Source: Pseudomonas sp. CCC3.1 (lineage in GTDB: Bacteria > Pseudomonadota > Gammaproteobacteria > Pseudomonadales > Pseudomonadaceae). Taken from it: a DNA stretch of 64,000 nt. This document shows positions 8,737 through 17,944 of this stretch, piece after piece. Where the stretch lies: contig NZ_CP133778.1 of NCBI RefSeq assembly GCF_034347405.1, positions 5,090,501 to 5,154,500 on the forward strand, in the 5' to 3' direction. Position 1 is the stretch's first letter, and each line of letters starts with the position of its first letter. The notes under the pieces were generated by a model. The model did no database searches. It had not been told where the DNA came from and worked only from the letters and a program-made list of their open reading frames with translations. Made by a program: the position numbers and the translations under genes.

Positions 8737-10199
8737 TCTATTCCTAATTGATTCCAGATGTCATCGATACGGCGAGTGACTGCTTCATCCTTGACGATGA
8801 CCCGACCCCATTCGCGGGTGGTCTCACCCGGCCACTTGTTAGTTGCATCCAGGCCCATCTTCGACCCAAGGCCTGACACCGGCGAGGCAAAATCAAGGTA
8901 GTCGATTGGCGTGTTGTCGATCATCACCGTGTCGCGCTTGGGGTCCATGCGCGTGGTGATAGCCCAGATCACGTCGTTCCAATCGCGAGCATTGATGTCG
9001 TCGTCGGTCACGATAACGAATTTTGTGTACATGAATTGACGCAAAAACGACCACACACCCAGCATTACGCGCTTGGCGTGTCCCGGGTACTGTTTTTTCA
9101 TGGTCACGATGGCCATGCGGTACGAGCAGCCTTCGGGCGGCAGGTAGAAGTCGGTGATTTCCGGGAACTGCTTTTGCAGAATCGGCACAAACACTTCGTT
9201 GAGTGCCACGCCCAGAATCGCCGGTTCATCCGGTGGACGGCCGGTGTAGGTGCTGTGATAGATCGGTTTGATCCGATGGGTGATGCGCTCAACAGTGAAC
9301 ACCGGGAAGCTGTCGACTTCGTTGTAATAACCGGTGTGGTCGCCATACGGGCCTTCGGGGGCCATTTCGCCGGGGTGAATCACGCCTTCAAGGATGATTT
9401 CAGCCGTGGCGGGCACTTGCAGGTCATTGCCGCGGCACTTCACCAGTTCAGTACGATTGCCGCGCAGCAGGCCTGCAAAGGCGTATTCGGACAAGCTGTC
9501 TGGCACCGGGGTCACGGCCCCCAAAATGGTTGCCGGATCGGCACCCAGCGCCACCGAGACCGGGAACGGCTGGCCTGGGTGTTTTTCGCACCACTCACGG
9601 TAGTCCAGCGCGCCGCCACGGTGGCTCAGCCAGCGCATGATGACTTTGTTGCGGCCAATGACTTGCTGGCGATAAATGCCCAGGTTCTGGCGATCTTTGT
9701 TCGGGCCTTTGGTCACGGTCAGGCCCCACGTGATCAAAGGTGCCACGTCTCCCGGCCAGCAATGCTGAACGGGCAACAGCCCCAGGTCGACGTCATCGCC
9801 TTCAATCACGACTTCTTGGCACACCGCGTCTTTGACGACTTTCGGGGCCATGGAAATGATTTTGCGGAAGATCGGCAGCTTGGACCACGCGTCTTTCAGG
9901 CCTTTAGGCGGCTCAGGTTCTTTGAGGAACGCCAACAGCTTGCCGATTTCACGCAACTCGCTGACGGCTTCGGCGCCCATGCCCAAGGCCACGCGCTCAG
10001 GCGTGCCGAACAGGTTGCCCAGCACAGGAATGTCGTGACCTATCGGATTTTCAAACAGTAAAGCCGGACCTTTGGCGCGCAACGTGCGGTCGCAGATTTC
10101 GGTCATTTCCAGCTTGGGAGACACCGGAACCTGGATGCGCTTGAGTTCGCCGCGCTTTTCCAGGCCGCTGATAAAGTCGCGTAAGTCGCGATACTGCAT
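8733..10199 (-). CDS. ubiD: UbiD, 4-hydroxy-3-polyprenylbenzoate decarboxylase
   Basis: Removes the carboxyl group of 4-hydroxy-3-polyprenylbenzoate in ubiquinone synthesis, using prenylated FMN made by UbiX. The 488 residues match the family length. Visible motifs include YRDLRDFISGLEKRGEL at the start, RQNLGIYRQQVIG, and the active-site segment PEGPYGDHTGYY. The start at 10199 is chosen over an in-frame extension to 10280 because the protein family begins with MQYRDL and GAGG lies seven bases upstream. It precedes the reductase gene in the same transcript. Confidence 0.95.
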   Translation of the reverse strand: MQYRDLRDFISGLEKRGELKRIQVPVSPKLEMTEICDRTLRAKGPALLFENPIGHDIPVLGNLFGTPERVALGMGAEAVSELREIGKLLAFLKEPEPPKGLKDAWSKLPIFRKIISMAPKVVKDAVCQEVVIEGDDVDLGLLPVQHCWPGDVAPLITWGLTVTKGPNKDRQNLGIYRQQVIGRNKVIMRWLSHRGGALDYREWCEKHPGQPFPVSVALGADPATILGAVTPVPDSLSEYAFAGLLRGNRTELVKCRGNDLQVPATAEIILEGVIHPGEMAPEGPYGDHTGYYNEVDSFPVFTVERITHRIKPIYHSTYTGRPPDEPAILGVALNEVFVPILQKQFPEITDFYLPPEGCSYRMAIVTMKKQYPGHAKRVMLGVWSFLRQFMYTKFVIVTDDDINARDWNDVIWAITTRMDPKRDTVMIDNTPIDYLDFASPVSGLGSKMGLDATNKWPGETTREWGRVIVKDEAVTRRIDDIWNQLGID

Positions 10200-10310
10200 G
10201 CTTGAGCCTCGTGTTGGCCGTGGCGTTGGGGCAACGAGTGTAGCGCCCAAGCCGCGTGTTCTGAAGGGAGAGCTGCCCAAATCAAGACCTGATCAAGAAA
10301 GGTCAGACAG

Positions 10311-10334
10311 CAAAAAGCCGGGTTTCCCCGGCTC
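10311..10334 (-). terminator. Rho-independent terminator after rho
   Basis: AGCCGGG-GAAA-CCCGGCT hairpin followed by a T run on the minus strand, just past the rho stop codon. Confidence 0.85.
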
Positions 10335-10353
10335 TTGCTTAGCTTCCGGCGAA

Positions 10354-11613
10354 TTACTTACGCTTCATCGACAGGAAGAACTCATCGTTGGTCTTGGTCT
10401 GTTTCAGCTTGTCGATCAAGAACTCGATGGCGGCGACTTCGTCCATCGGGTGCAACAGCTTGCGCAGAATCCACATGCGTTGCAACTCGTCGTCAGCGGT
10501 CAGCAACTCTTCACGGCGTGTGCCGGAACGGTTGATGTTGATCGCAGGGAAGACGCGTTTTTCAGCGATTTTGCGGTCCAGAGGCAGTTCCATGTTGCCG
10601 GTGCCTTTGAACTCTTCGTAGATCACTTCGTCCATCTTCGAACCGGTTTCAACCAGTGCGGTGGCGATAATGGTCAACGAGCCGCCTTCTTCGATGTTTC
10701 GCGCAGCACCGAAGAAACGCTTTGGTTTCTCAAGGGCGTGAGCATCAACACCACCGGTCAGTACCTTGCCGGAGCTTGGAATCACGGTGTTGTAGGCACG
10801 GGCCAGACGGGTGATGGAGTCGAGCAGGATGACCACGTCTTTTTTGTGTTCAACCAGGCGCTTGGCCTTCTCGATCACCATTTCAGCAACCTGCACGTGG
10901 CGGGTTGGTGGCTCGTCGAACGTGGAAGCAACCACTTCGCCGCGCACGGTGCGCTGCATTTCGGTTACTTCTTCCGGGCGCTCGTCGATCAGCAGAACGA
11001 TCAAGTGCACTTCCGGGTTGTTACGCGAAATGTTCGACGCGATGTTCTGCAACATGATGGTCTTGCCCGCTTTTGGCGGAGCAACGATCAGACCGCGCTG
11101 ACCTTTACCAATCGGGGCGCAGAGGTCGATAACACGACCGGTCAAATCTTCGGTGGAACCGTTACCGATTTCCATCTTCATGCGTACGGTCGGGAACAGC
11201 GGGGTCAAGTTCTCGAAGAGAATCTTGTTTTTCGCGTTCTCTGGACGATCGTAGTTGATCGTGTCGACCTTCAGCAGTGCGAAGTAACGCTCGCCTTCTT
11301 TTGGCGGGCGAATTTTGCCGACGATGGTGTCGCCAGTACGCAAGTTGAAACGTCGAATCTGGCTAGGCGAGACGTAAATGTCATCTGGGCCGGCCAAGTA
11401 AGAGGCATCAGCAGAGCGGAGGAAGCCGAAGCCGTCCTGGAGGATCTCCAGCACGCCATCACCGGAGATTTCCTCGCCGCTTTTCGCGTGCTTTTTCAGC
11501 AGGGAGAAAATCACGTCCTGCTTGCGCGAACGGGCCATATTTTCTATGCCCATCTGTTCGGCCAATTCGAGCAGTTCGGTAATCGGCTTTTGCTTGAGTT
11601 CAGTCAGGTTCAT
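10354..11613 (-). CDS. rho: Transcription termination factor Rho
   Basis: RNA-dependent hexameric ATPase, 419 residues, the standard length. An N-terminal helical domain (MNLTELKQKPITELL) precedes the RNA-binding cold-shock-like domain (GFGFLRS, DDIYVSPSQIRRFNLRTGD) and the RecA core with P-loop APPKAGKT, Walker B VILLDSITRL and the Q/R-loop region GGVDAHALEKPKRFFGAARN. The start codon has no strong ribosome site. The 233-bp gap upstream includes ATTAAGC-TTTTG-GCTTAAT, and rho leaders are known to be autoregulated, so the leader may matter. Confidence 0.98.
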   Translation of the reverse strand: MNLTELKQKPITELLELAEQMGIENMARSRKQDVIFSLLKKHAKSGEEISGDGVLEILQDGFGFLRSADASYLAGPDDIYVSPSQIRRFNLRTGDTIVGKIRPPKEGERYFALLKVDTINYDRPENAKNKILFENLTPLFPTVRMKMEIGNGSTEDLTGRVIDLCAPIGKGQRGLIVAPPKAGKTIMLQNIASNISRNNPEVHLIVLLIDERPEEVTEMQRTVRGEVVASTFDEPPTRHVQVAEMVIEKAKRLVEHKKDVVILLDSITRLARAYNTVIPSSGKVLTGGVDAHALEKPKRFFGAARNIEEGGSLTIIATALVETGSKMDEVIYEEFKGTGNMELPLDRKIAEKRVFPAININRSGTRREELLTADDELQRMWILRKLLHPMDEVAAIEFLIDKLKQTKTNDEFFLSMKRK

Positions 11614-11811
11614 ATAGGAATGACGTAATCATTTATGGAGGGGGAAATTAAGCTTTTGGCTTAATGAGGCCGCGCCGCAGAGAAGGCGACAGGATCGCGT
11701 ACTAATTCGATAAGGAGTGCGTCGGCGACGGCTTGCAGGGGGCAGTGGAGAAACCAGTGCGGGGCCGAATGTACCACTTGAGTTTCATAGCGTCTAGTCC
11801 TTGAGCCATGA

Positions 11812-11838
11812 AAAAGCCCCGCATTTTGCGGGGCTTTT
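11812..11838 (-). terminator. Terminator after trxA
   Basis: AAAAGCCCCGC-ATTTT-GCGGGGCTTTT, a strong symmetrical hairpin nine bases beyond the trxA stop. It could work in both directions. Confidence 0.9.
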
Positions 11839-11846
11839 ATCAACGC

Positions 11847-12176
11847 TTAGATATTAGCGTCGAGGAATGCAGCCAGTTGCGACTTCGACAGCGCACCGAC
11901 CTTGGTGGCTTCAACGTTGCCGTTCTTGAACAGCATCAACGTCGGAATACCGCGTACGCCGTGCTTGGCAGGGGTTTCCTGGTTTTCATCGATGTTCAGC
12001 TTGGCAACCGTCAGCTTGCCTTTGTAAGTCTCGGCGATCTCATCCAGAACGGGCGCGATCATTTTGCAAGGGCCACACCATTCAGCCCAGTAGTCGACCA
12101 ATACAGCGCCTTCAGCCTTGAGAACATCGGCCTCAAAGCTAGCGTCGCTAACGTGTTTAATAAGATCGCTGCTCAT
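11847..12176 (-). CDS. trxA: Thioredoxin 1
   Basis: Small dithiol-disulfide oxidoreductase, 109 residues, with the redox motif WCGPC (Cys34, Cys37), the cis-proline segment GIPTL and the family's DYWAEW strand. It reduces cytosolic protein disulfides and serves ribonucleotide reductase. The ATG at 12176 is preceded by GGAG; an in-frame ATG eight codons earlier lacks one. The trxA-rho order is conserved in gamma-proteobacteria, but here a terminator separates the two. Confidence 0.98.
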   Translation of the reverse strand: MSSDLIKHVSDASFEADVLKAEGAVLVDYWAEWCGPCKMIAPVLDEIAETYKGKLTVAKLNIDENQETPAKHGVRGIPTLMLFKNGNVEATKVGALSKSQLAAFLDANI

Positions 12177-12297
12177 GGAAGTCTCCGTGGTTGTAAGCAA
12201 AAACGTAGCACATCATAGCCGTCATCACCGCGTTCAGGAAGCTGACACGTCATTGACTCTTACTATGACGGTGCATGAGTCTGGGTATTGCACCCTT

Positions 12298-13005
12298 TCA
12301 GGACGTTGCGGGTGTCACAAAAGCGATCCCGGTCCGCGAAGCCGCATGCCTGATGTGCTCGCACATGGCTTTGTGCGCAGGCCCGCTGGCGTGTCGGGCT
12401 AATGCTCGAAGGATTTTTCGGTGCTCTTGCCAGGTTTCCATCGCTCGCTCGGGCCGAATAAAGGGCAACTTCTGACTTTCCAGAAATATATCAGCGCGCG
12501 TTATCAGAATATTCGCCATGGCCTGATTGCCGCTGGCCCGCAAGATAATCTGATGAAACTCAAAGTCCAGATGGGCCGCCTGCACAAAGTCCTCGGCCTT
12601 TAACTCGCTGCGCATGGCGTCGACATTGTCTTGCAGCACGTCCAACTCATCGCGGGTCAGCCTCACGGCCGCCAAACCCGCCGCAAACCCCTCCAACGCG
12701 TAGCGCAGTTGAAAGATGTCTTGTGGGCACGCTTGTGCAGCAAAGGGCCATTCAGAAGCCGTAGCGATGACCGCGGGCTCATCCACTGACTGCACGTACA
12801 CACCTTTACCCGGCTGCACACTGACTTCGCCCAGCGCACTCAATGACGACAACGCCTCACGCAACGAGGCTCGGCTAACACCTAGCTGCACGGCCAGATC
12901 ACGTTGCGAGGGCAGCGCGTCACCCGGCGCAAATCCGTGCTCATCGATCAGTTTACGAATGGCTAACAGCGCCACTTCGGGTACAGCGCGCGCGCTTGAA
13001 TTCAT
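12298..13005 (-). CDS. FadR/GntR-family transcriptional regulator (FCD domain)
   Basis: Repressor-type DNA-binding protein, 235 residues. The N-terminal winged helix (PGDALPSQRDLAVQLGVSRASLREALSSL) and the G-x-G wing (QPGKGVYV) are typical GntR. The C-terminal helical FCD domain carries likely metal or ligand residues (DFEFHQIIL, H-rich ends). Its gene is divergent from the amino-acid importer at 13263-16100, so it probably controls that operon in response to its substrate. The start at 13005 fits domain length, but no clear ribosome site is seen, and an upstream in-frame start (13080) cannot be excluded. Confidence 0.85.
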   Translation of the reverse strand: MNSSARAVPEVALLAIRKLIDEHGFAPGDALPSQRDLAVQLGVSRASLREALSSLSALGEVSVQPGKGVYVQSVDEPAVIATASEWPFAAQACPQDIFQLRYALEGFAAGLAAVRLTRDELDVLQDNVDAMRSELKAEDFVQAAHLDFEFHQIILRASGNQAMANILITRADIFLESQKLPFIRPERAMETWQEHRKILRALARHASGPAHKAMCEHIRHAASRTGIAFVTPATS

Positions 13006-13262
13006 CACAAATCGGCTTGATCGGCTGAGGAAAGGCGTAGTTGTAAAGCTATTGCCAGCGCTCGGCAAGTCACGCCCCATAGGGGTTCAGGCCCTGAACC
13101 CAATGCTCGATTGAGGTGCAAAAAACTCGCGAACTGTTCAGACCAGTCAGACCGCCAGGAGCCTTTTGAATTCAGCCTCTTCAGCCCGTCAATGGCTGTT
13201 GGCATGGCCTGTGCTCTGTCCAGAAGCAGACATCACCGTCCGCTTGTTTTCGGAGAGTTGCC

Positions 13263-14048
13263 ATGACCCAGCGTTACAGCGCCCTGATATGCGCCTTGTT
13301 TGCCAGCCTGATGCTGAGCCAGCCTGCGGCCCACGCCAATGACCTTGATGAGGTGATTGCACGCGGCACGCTAAAGGTTGCGGTCCCGCAAGACTTCCCG
13401 CCGTTCGGCTCGGTGGGCCCCGACATGAAACCACGCGGCCTGGACATCGATACGGCAAAGCTGCTGGCCGACCAGCTCAAGGTCAAACTTGAACTCACGC
13501 CCGTCAACAGCACCAACCGCGTCCCTTACCTGACCACCGGCAAAGTCGACGTGGTGATTTCCAGCCTCGGCAAAAACCCTGATCGCGAGAAAGTCATCGA
13601 TTTCTCCCACGCCTACGCGCCCTTCTACCTCGGTGTGTTTGGCCCGCCGGACGCTGAAATCAAGACGCTGGATGACCTCAAAGGTAAAACCATCAGCGTG
13701 ACTCGCGGCGCCATCGAAGACATTGAGCTGACTAACGTGGCCCCCGCTGGCGTGACGATCAAGCGCTTCGAAGACAACAACTCGACCATCGCGGCGTACC
13801 TGGCCGGCCAAGTGGACCTGATCGCCAGCGGCAACGTGGTGATGGTGACCATCAGCGAACGCAACCCCAAACGTATCCCGGCCATGAAGCTAAAACTCAA
13901 GGACTCGCCGGTTTACGTGGGCGTGAACAAGGGTCAGCCCGAACTGTTGGACAAAGTGAACCAGATTCTGGCCACCGCCAAAGCCGACGGCAGCCTGGAA
14001 AAGAATGCGCTGCTATGGCTTAAAGAGCCGCTACCAGCCGACCTCTGA
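13263..14048 (+). CDS. Amino-acid ABC transporter, periplasmic binding protein
   Basis: Captures a polar amino acid in the periplasm for import, 261 residues. A Sec signal (ICALFASLMLSQPAAHA) precedes a two-lobe type II binding fold with the family signature GLDIDTAKLLADQL and the hinge region FSHAYAPFYLGVF. GGAGAG lies before the ATG. It heads a four-gene operon with two permeases and an ATPase. The exact substrate cannot be read from sequence; the PAAT family includes glutamate/aspartate, Arg/Lys/His and cystine systems. Confidence 0.92.
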   Translation: MTQRYSALICALFASLMLSQPAAHANDLDEVIARGTLKVAVPQDFPPFGSVGPDMKPRGLDIDTAKLLADQLKVKLELTPVNSTNRVPYLTTGKVDVVISSLGKNPDREKVIDFSHAYAPFYLGVFGPPDAEIKTLDDLKGKTISVTRGAIEDIELTNVAPAGVTIKRFEDNNSTIAAYLAGQVDLIASGNVVMVTISERNPKRIPAMKLKLKDSPVYVGVNKGQPELLDKVNQILATAKADGSLEKNALLWLKEPLPADL

Positions 14049-14069
14049 TCACGCACAACGGGGTCAATC

Positions 14070-14735
14070 ATGGCTTATCAGTTCGACTTTTTATCGGTGC
14101 TGCAAAACAGTGACCTGTTGCTACGCGGCGCCCTGTTCACCCTTGAACTGACCGCCATCGGCACGCTGCTTGGCGTCAGCCTGGGGATTGTTGGCGCCGT
14201 GGTGCGCGCCTGGAACATCCGCCCATTCGCCGCACTGTTCGGGCTGTATGTCGAGTTGATTCGCAACACGCCGTTTCTGGTGCAGTTGTTCTTTATCTTC
14301 TTCGGCCTGCCGGGCCTCGGCCTGCATATCAGTGAGTGGCAAGCCTCGGTGCTGGCGATGGTGATTAACCTGGGGGCTTATTCCACCGAAATCATTCGCG
14401 CCGGTATTCAAGCCATCCCTAAAGGTCAACTGGAGGCGGCAGCGGCATTGGCCATGACCCGTTTCGAGGCGTTTCGCCATGTGGTCCTGCAACCGGCGCT
14501 GGCCAAAGTGTGGCCGGCGCTGAGCAGCCAAATCATCATCGTGATGCTGGGTTCGGCGGTGTGTTCACAAATTGCCACCGAAGAGCTGAGTTTCTTCGCC
14601 AACTTCATTCAGTCGCGCAACTTCCGGGCATTTGAGACCTACGCCCTGACCACGCTGATTTATTTGTGCATGGCGCTGTTGATTCGCCAGTTACTGAATG
14701 CCTTCGGCCGCCGTTACCTGAGCAGGAGCCGCTGA
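14070..14735 (+). CDS. Amino-acid ABC transporter permease 1
   Basis: Inner-membrane permease of 221 residues with five or so helices. It has the HisM/GlnP-type N-terminal TFTLELTAIGTLLGV-like start, the conserved RNTPFLVQLFFIFFGLPGLG segment, and the EAA loop EAAAALAMTRFEAFRHVVLPQ-like stretch that contacts the ATPase (here ending VVLQPALAKV). It lies 21 bases after the binding-protein gene and its stop overlaps the next start. Confidence 0.93.
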   Translation: MAYQFDFLSVLQNSDLLLRGALFTLELTAIGTLLGVSLGIVGAVVRAWNIRPFAALFGLYVELIRNTPFLVQLFFIFFGLPGLGLHISEWQASVLAMVINLGAYSTEIIRAGIQAIPKGQLEAAAALAMTRFEAFRHVVLQPALAKVWPALSSQIIIVMLGSAVCSQIATEELSFFANFIQSRNFRAFETYALTTLIYLCMALLIRQLLNAFGRRYLSRSR

Positions 14736-15382
14736 TGGACTTTACCTTCTGGGACATCGTGCGCAATTTGCTGACGGGATTGCAGTGGACCGCTGCGCTG
14801 TCAGTGGTCGCGTTTATCGGCGGCGGCCTGATCGGTTTGCTGGTGTTGCTGATGCGCATCTCTAAAAGCCGCTTCGCCCGCACACTGGCACGCGGCTATA
14901 TAGAGCTGTTTCAGGGCACGCCCCTGCTGATGCAGCTGTTTTTGATCTTCTTCGGCGTGGCGTTGCTGGGCATCGATATTTCTCCGTGGATGGCCGCAGC
15001 CCTGGCGCTGACGCTGTTTACCAGCGCTTATCTGGCCGAGATCTGGCGCGGCTGCGTCGAGTCGATTGCCAATGGCCAGTGGGAAGCCTCGGCCAGCCTG
15101 GCGATGAGCCCGCTGGAGCAATTGCGCTATGTGATTTTTCCGCAGGCATTTCGGGTGGCCATCGCACCCACCGTCGGGTTTTCGGTGCAAGTGATTAAAG
15201 GCACCGCCGTCACATCGATCATCGGTTTCACCGAGCTGACCAAGACCGGCAGCATGCTGGCCAATGCGACCTTTGAGCCGTTTATGGTCTACGGCCTGGT
15301 GGCGCTCGGTTACTTCCTCTTGTGCTACCCCTTGTCGCTCAGTGCGCGCTATCTGGAAAGGAGACTGCATGCCTCTGCTTAG
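14735..15382 (+). CDS. Amino-acid ABC transporter permease 2
   Basis: Second permease of the importer, 215 residues, paralogous to the previous one: RGYIELFQGTPLLMQLFLIFFG and the EAA-type loop EASASLAMSPLEQLRYVIFPQAF. The ATG at 14735 overlaps the upstream stop (TGATG) and has CAGGAG in front. The two permeases probably form a heterodimer. Confidence 0.93.
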   Translation: MDFTFWDIVRNLLTGLQWTAALSVVAFIGGGLIGLLVLLMRISKSRFARTLARGYIELFQGTPLLMQLFLIFFGVALLGIDISPWMAAALALTLFTSAYLAEIWRGCVESIANGQWEASASLAMSPLEQLRYVIFPQAFRVAIAPTVGFSVQVIKGTAVTSIIGFTELTKTGSMLANATFEPFMVYGLVALGYFLLCYPLSLSARYLERRLHASA

Positions 15383-16100
15383 AGTTACCGCCCTGCATAA
15401 ATACTACGGCGACCATCACGTGCTTAAAGGTATCGACCTGAGCGTCGAACAAGGCCAGGTGGTTGCGATCATCGGTCGCAGCGGCTCGGGAAAAAGTACG
15501 CTGCTCAGAACCTTGAATGGCCTTGAGTCCATCAATGACGGGGTGATTGAAGTCGATGACGAATACCTGGACGCCGCCCGCGCCGACTTGCGCAGCCTGC
15601 GCCAGAAGGTCGGCATGGTGTTTCAGCAGTTCAATTTGTTCCCGCACTTGAGTGTCGGTGAAAACGTCATGCTGGCCCCGCAAGTGGTGCAAAAAGTGCC
15701 CAAGGCCAAAGCCGCACAGTTAGCGCGCGAGATGCTGGAACGCGTGGGGCTGGGCGACAAGTTCGACGCATTCCCCGAGCGTCTGTCCGGCGGGCAGCAA
15801 CAGCGGGTGGCGATTGCCCGTGCGCTGGCCATGTCGCCCAAAGTGCTGCTGTGTGACGAAATCACCTCGGCGCTCGACCCCGAACTGGTCAACGAAGTGC
15901 TCAACGTGGTGCGCCAGTTGGCCCGTGAAGGCATGACGCTGATCATGGTCACCCACGAAATGCGCTTTGCCCGGGAAGTCGGCGACAAGCTGGTGTTTAT
16001 GCACCAGGGCAAAGTGCATGAAGTGGGCGACCCGAAGGTCTTGTTCGCCAACCCGAAAACCCCTGAACTGGCGAATTTTATCGGCTCGGTTGAGGCTTAA
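15369..16100 (+). CDS. Amino-acid ABC transporter ATPase
   Basis: ATPase subunit of 243 residues with Walker A GRSGSGKST, Q-loop MVFQQFNLFPH, signature LSGGQQQRVAIARAL, Walker B VLLCDEITSALDP and H-loop MVTHEM. This is a GlnQ/HisP-type protein. AGGAG precedes the ATG at 15369, and the gene overlaps the permease end by 14 bases. It closes the operon, and a REP pair follows. Confidence 0.95.
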   Translation: MPLLRVTALHKYYGDHHVLKGIDLSVEQGQVVAIIGRSGSGKSTLLRTLNGLESINDGVIEVDDEYLDAARADLRSLRQKVGMVFQQFNLFPHLSVGENVMLAPQVVQKVPKAKAAQLAREMLERVGLGDKFDAFPERLSGGQQQRVAIARALAMSPKVLLCDEITSALDPELVNEVLNVVRQLAREGMTLIMVTHEMRFAREVGDKLVFMHQGKVHEVGDPKVLFANPKTPELANFIGSVEA

Positions 16101-16105
16101 ATCCC

Positions 16106-16171
16106 GTAGGAGCGAGCTTGCCTCGCGATCTTTTGATCGTTTAAAAAATCGCGAGGCAAGCTCGCTCCTAC
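16106..16171. repeat. REP pair (GTAGGAGCGAGC family)
   Basis: Inverted GTAGGAGCGAGCTTGCCTCGCGATC arms around a short AT-rich centre, directly after the ABC importer operon. The following 180 bases up to ppx hold only likely promoter sequence. Confidence 0.9.
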
Positions 16172-16353
16172 AATTGCGGGAGCTTTTACAGGGTGTTTGT
16201 GACGGAAATTAGATCGCTGAAAAAATACGTGTCGGCAGGAACAAGCTAACGTCATTTCTTACGTGCTCCACATCAATGCATCTGACATCACGCGTTGGCG
16301 CGGGCGTTTGATCGTGGCACGATGGCGTAGTTATCGACCGAGACCCCTCTACC

Positions 16354-17856
16354 ATGCCCCAATCCAAAAGCAAGAATCCGTCCCTGATCGCCGCTATAGA
16401 TCTGGGTTCTAACAGCTTTCATATGGTGGTGGCCAAAGCCCAGAACGGCGAAATACGCATCCTTGAACGTCTTGGCGATAAAGTTCAGTTGGCTGCCGGT
16501 ATCGACGAAGACCGCAAACTCAACGAAGAATCCATGCAGCGCGGGCTTGATTGCCTGAAACGTTTTGCGCAGTTGATCAAGGGCATGCCATTGGGCGCCG
16601 TGCGCATCGTTGGCACCAACGCCCTGCGTGAAGCCCGTAACCGCAACGAATTTATCGTGCGCGCTGAAGAGATTCTGGGTCACACCGTTGAAGTCATTTC
16701 TGGACGTGAAGAAGCGCGCCTCATTTATCTGGGCGTGTCGCACACCCTCGCCGACACTCCAGGCAAGCGCCTGGTGGCCGACATCGGCGGCGGCAGTACT
16801 GAATTCATCATTGGCCAACGCTTTGAACCGCTGCTGCGCGAAAGCCTGCAAATGGGCTGCGTGAGCTTTACCCAGCGTTATTTCCGCGATGGCAAGATCA
16901 CCCCGGCACGTTATGCACAGGCTTACACCGCTGCGCGCCTCGAAATCATGAGCATTGAGCACGCACTGCACCGTTTGACCTGGGATGAAGCCATCGGCTC
17001 CTCGGGCACCATTCGGGCGATTGGCCTGGCCCTGAAAGCAGGCGGCCATGGCACCGGCGAAGTCAACGCCGAAGGCCTGGCCTGGCTCAAGCGCAAGCTG
17101 TTCAAGCTGGGTGAGGTCGACAAAATCGACTTCGAGGGCATCAAGCCTGACCGCCGCGCGATCTTCCCGGCGGGCCTGGCGATTCTTGAAGCGATTTTTG
17201 ACGCCCTTGAATTGAAACGCATGGACCACTGCGAAGGCGCCCTGCGCGAAGGCGTGCTCTACGACCTGCTGGGTCGCCATCATCACGAAGACGTGCGCGA
17301 ACGCACCCTCAGCTCACTGATGGAGCGCTACCACGTTGATCTTGAACAGGCGGACCGGGTTGAACGCAAAGCCCTGCGCGCATTTGATCAAGTGGCCAAG
17401 TCGTGGGAACTCGATGACGGCGTCTGGCGTGAACTGCTGAGCTGGGCAGCCAAGGTGCATGAAGTCGGGCTGGACATCGCCCACTATCACTACCACAAGC
17501 ACGGCGCCTACCTGATTGAGCACTCCGACCTGGCTGGTTTCTCACGCGAAGACCAGGAAATGCTCGCGCTGCTGGTGCGCGGTCATCGCCGTAATATCCC
17601 TAAAGACAAATTCGCCGAATTTGGCGGTGATGGCATCAAGCTGATTCGCCTGTGCGTGCTGTTGCGCTTTTCGATTTTGTTCTACCACATCCGTGGCAAT
17701 CAGGAAGCGTCGCAGGTGAAACTACGCGCCGATGGCGATCACTTGGACGTGATCTTCGCCGAGGGCTGGCTGGAACAGAACCCGCTGACCCAGGCTGACT
17801 TCGAACAAGAAGCCCAATGGCTGGAACGGGTCGGGATTGTGCTGACTATTTCGTAA
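16354..17856 (+). CDS. ppx: Exopolyphosphatase
   Basis: Cuts terminal phosphates from polyphosphate; may also convert pppGpp to ppGpp, as known for the family. It is 500 residues long, with the ASKHA ATPase-fold motifs AIDLGSNSFHMVVA near the N terminus, the catalytic-acid region SGREEARLIYLGV and the phosphate-binding loop DIGGGSTEF. A C-terminal HD-like helical domain (KVHEVGLDIAHYHYHKHGAYLI) follows. It is convergent with ppk, the enzyme that makes its substrate, and a REP pair sits between the two stops. This arrangement also exists in P. aeruginosa. Confidence 0.97.
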   Translation: MPQSKSKNPSLIAAIDLGSNSFHMVVAKAQNGEIRILERLGDKVQLAAGIDEDRKLNEESMQRGLDCLKRFAQLIKGMPLGAVRIVGTNALREARNRNEFIVRAEEILGHTVEVISGREEARLIYLGVSHTLADTPGKRLVADIGGGSTEFIIGQRFEPLLRESLQMGCVSFTQRYFRDGKITPARYAQAYTAARLEIMSIEHALHRLTWDEAIGSSGTIRAIGLALKAGGHGTGEVNAEGLAWLKRKLFKLGEVDKIDFEGIKPDRRAIFPAGLAILEAIFDALELKRMDHCEGALREGVLYDLLGRHHHEDVRERTLSSLMERYHVDLEQADRVERKALRAFDQVAKSWELDDGVWRELLSWAAKVHEVGLDIAHYHYHKHGAYLIEHSDLAGFSREDQEMLALLVRGHRRNIPKDKFAEFGGDGIKLIRLCVLLRFSILFYHIRGNQEASQVKLRADGDHLDVIFAEGWLEQNPLTQADFEQEAQWLERVGIVLTIS

Positions 17857-17868
17857 GGCTTACCGCAT

Positions 17869-17936
17869 TGTAGGAGCGAGCTCGTCTCGCGATCTTTTCA
17901 GGTTCAAAAAGATCGCGAGACGAGCTCGCTCCTACA
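17869..17936. repeat. REP pair between ppx and ppk
   Basis: Near-perfect inverted arms TGTAGGAGCGAGCTCGTCTCGCGATC. The variant centre of each arm (CTCGTCTCGC) is matched in the other, so the pair co-varies or was copied as a unit. Confidence 0.9.
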
Positions 17937-17944
17937 GGGTCGAC

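Noticed and set aside
10072..11628. Long open frame (518 codons) on the plus strand across rho
   Set aside because: It is antisense to a clear rho gene; composition bias of GC-rich codons keeps the opposite frame open. No ribosome site and no recognisable protein.
16288..17286. 332-codon minus-strand frame opposite ppx
   Set aside because: Mirror frame of ppx.
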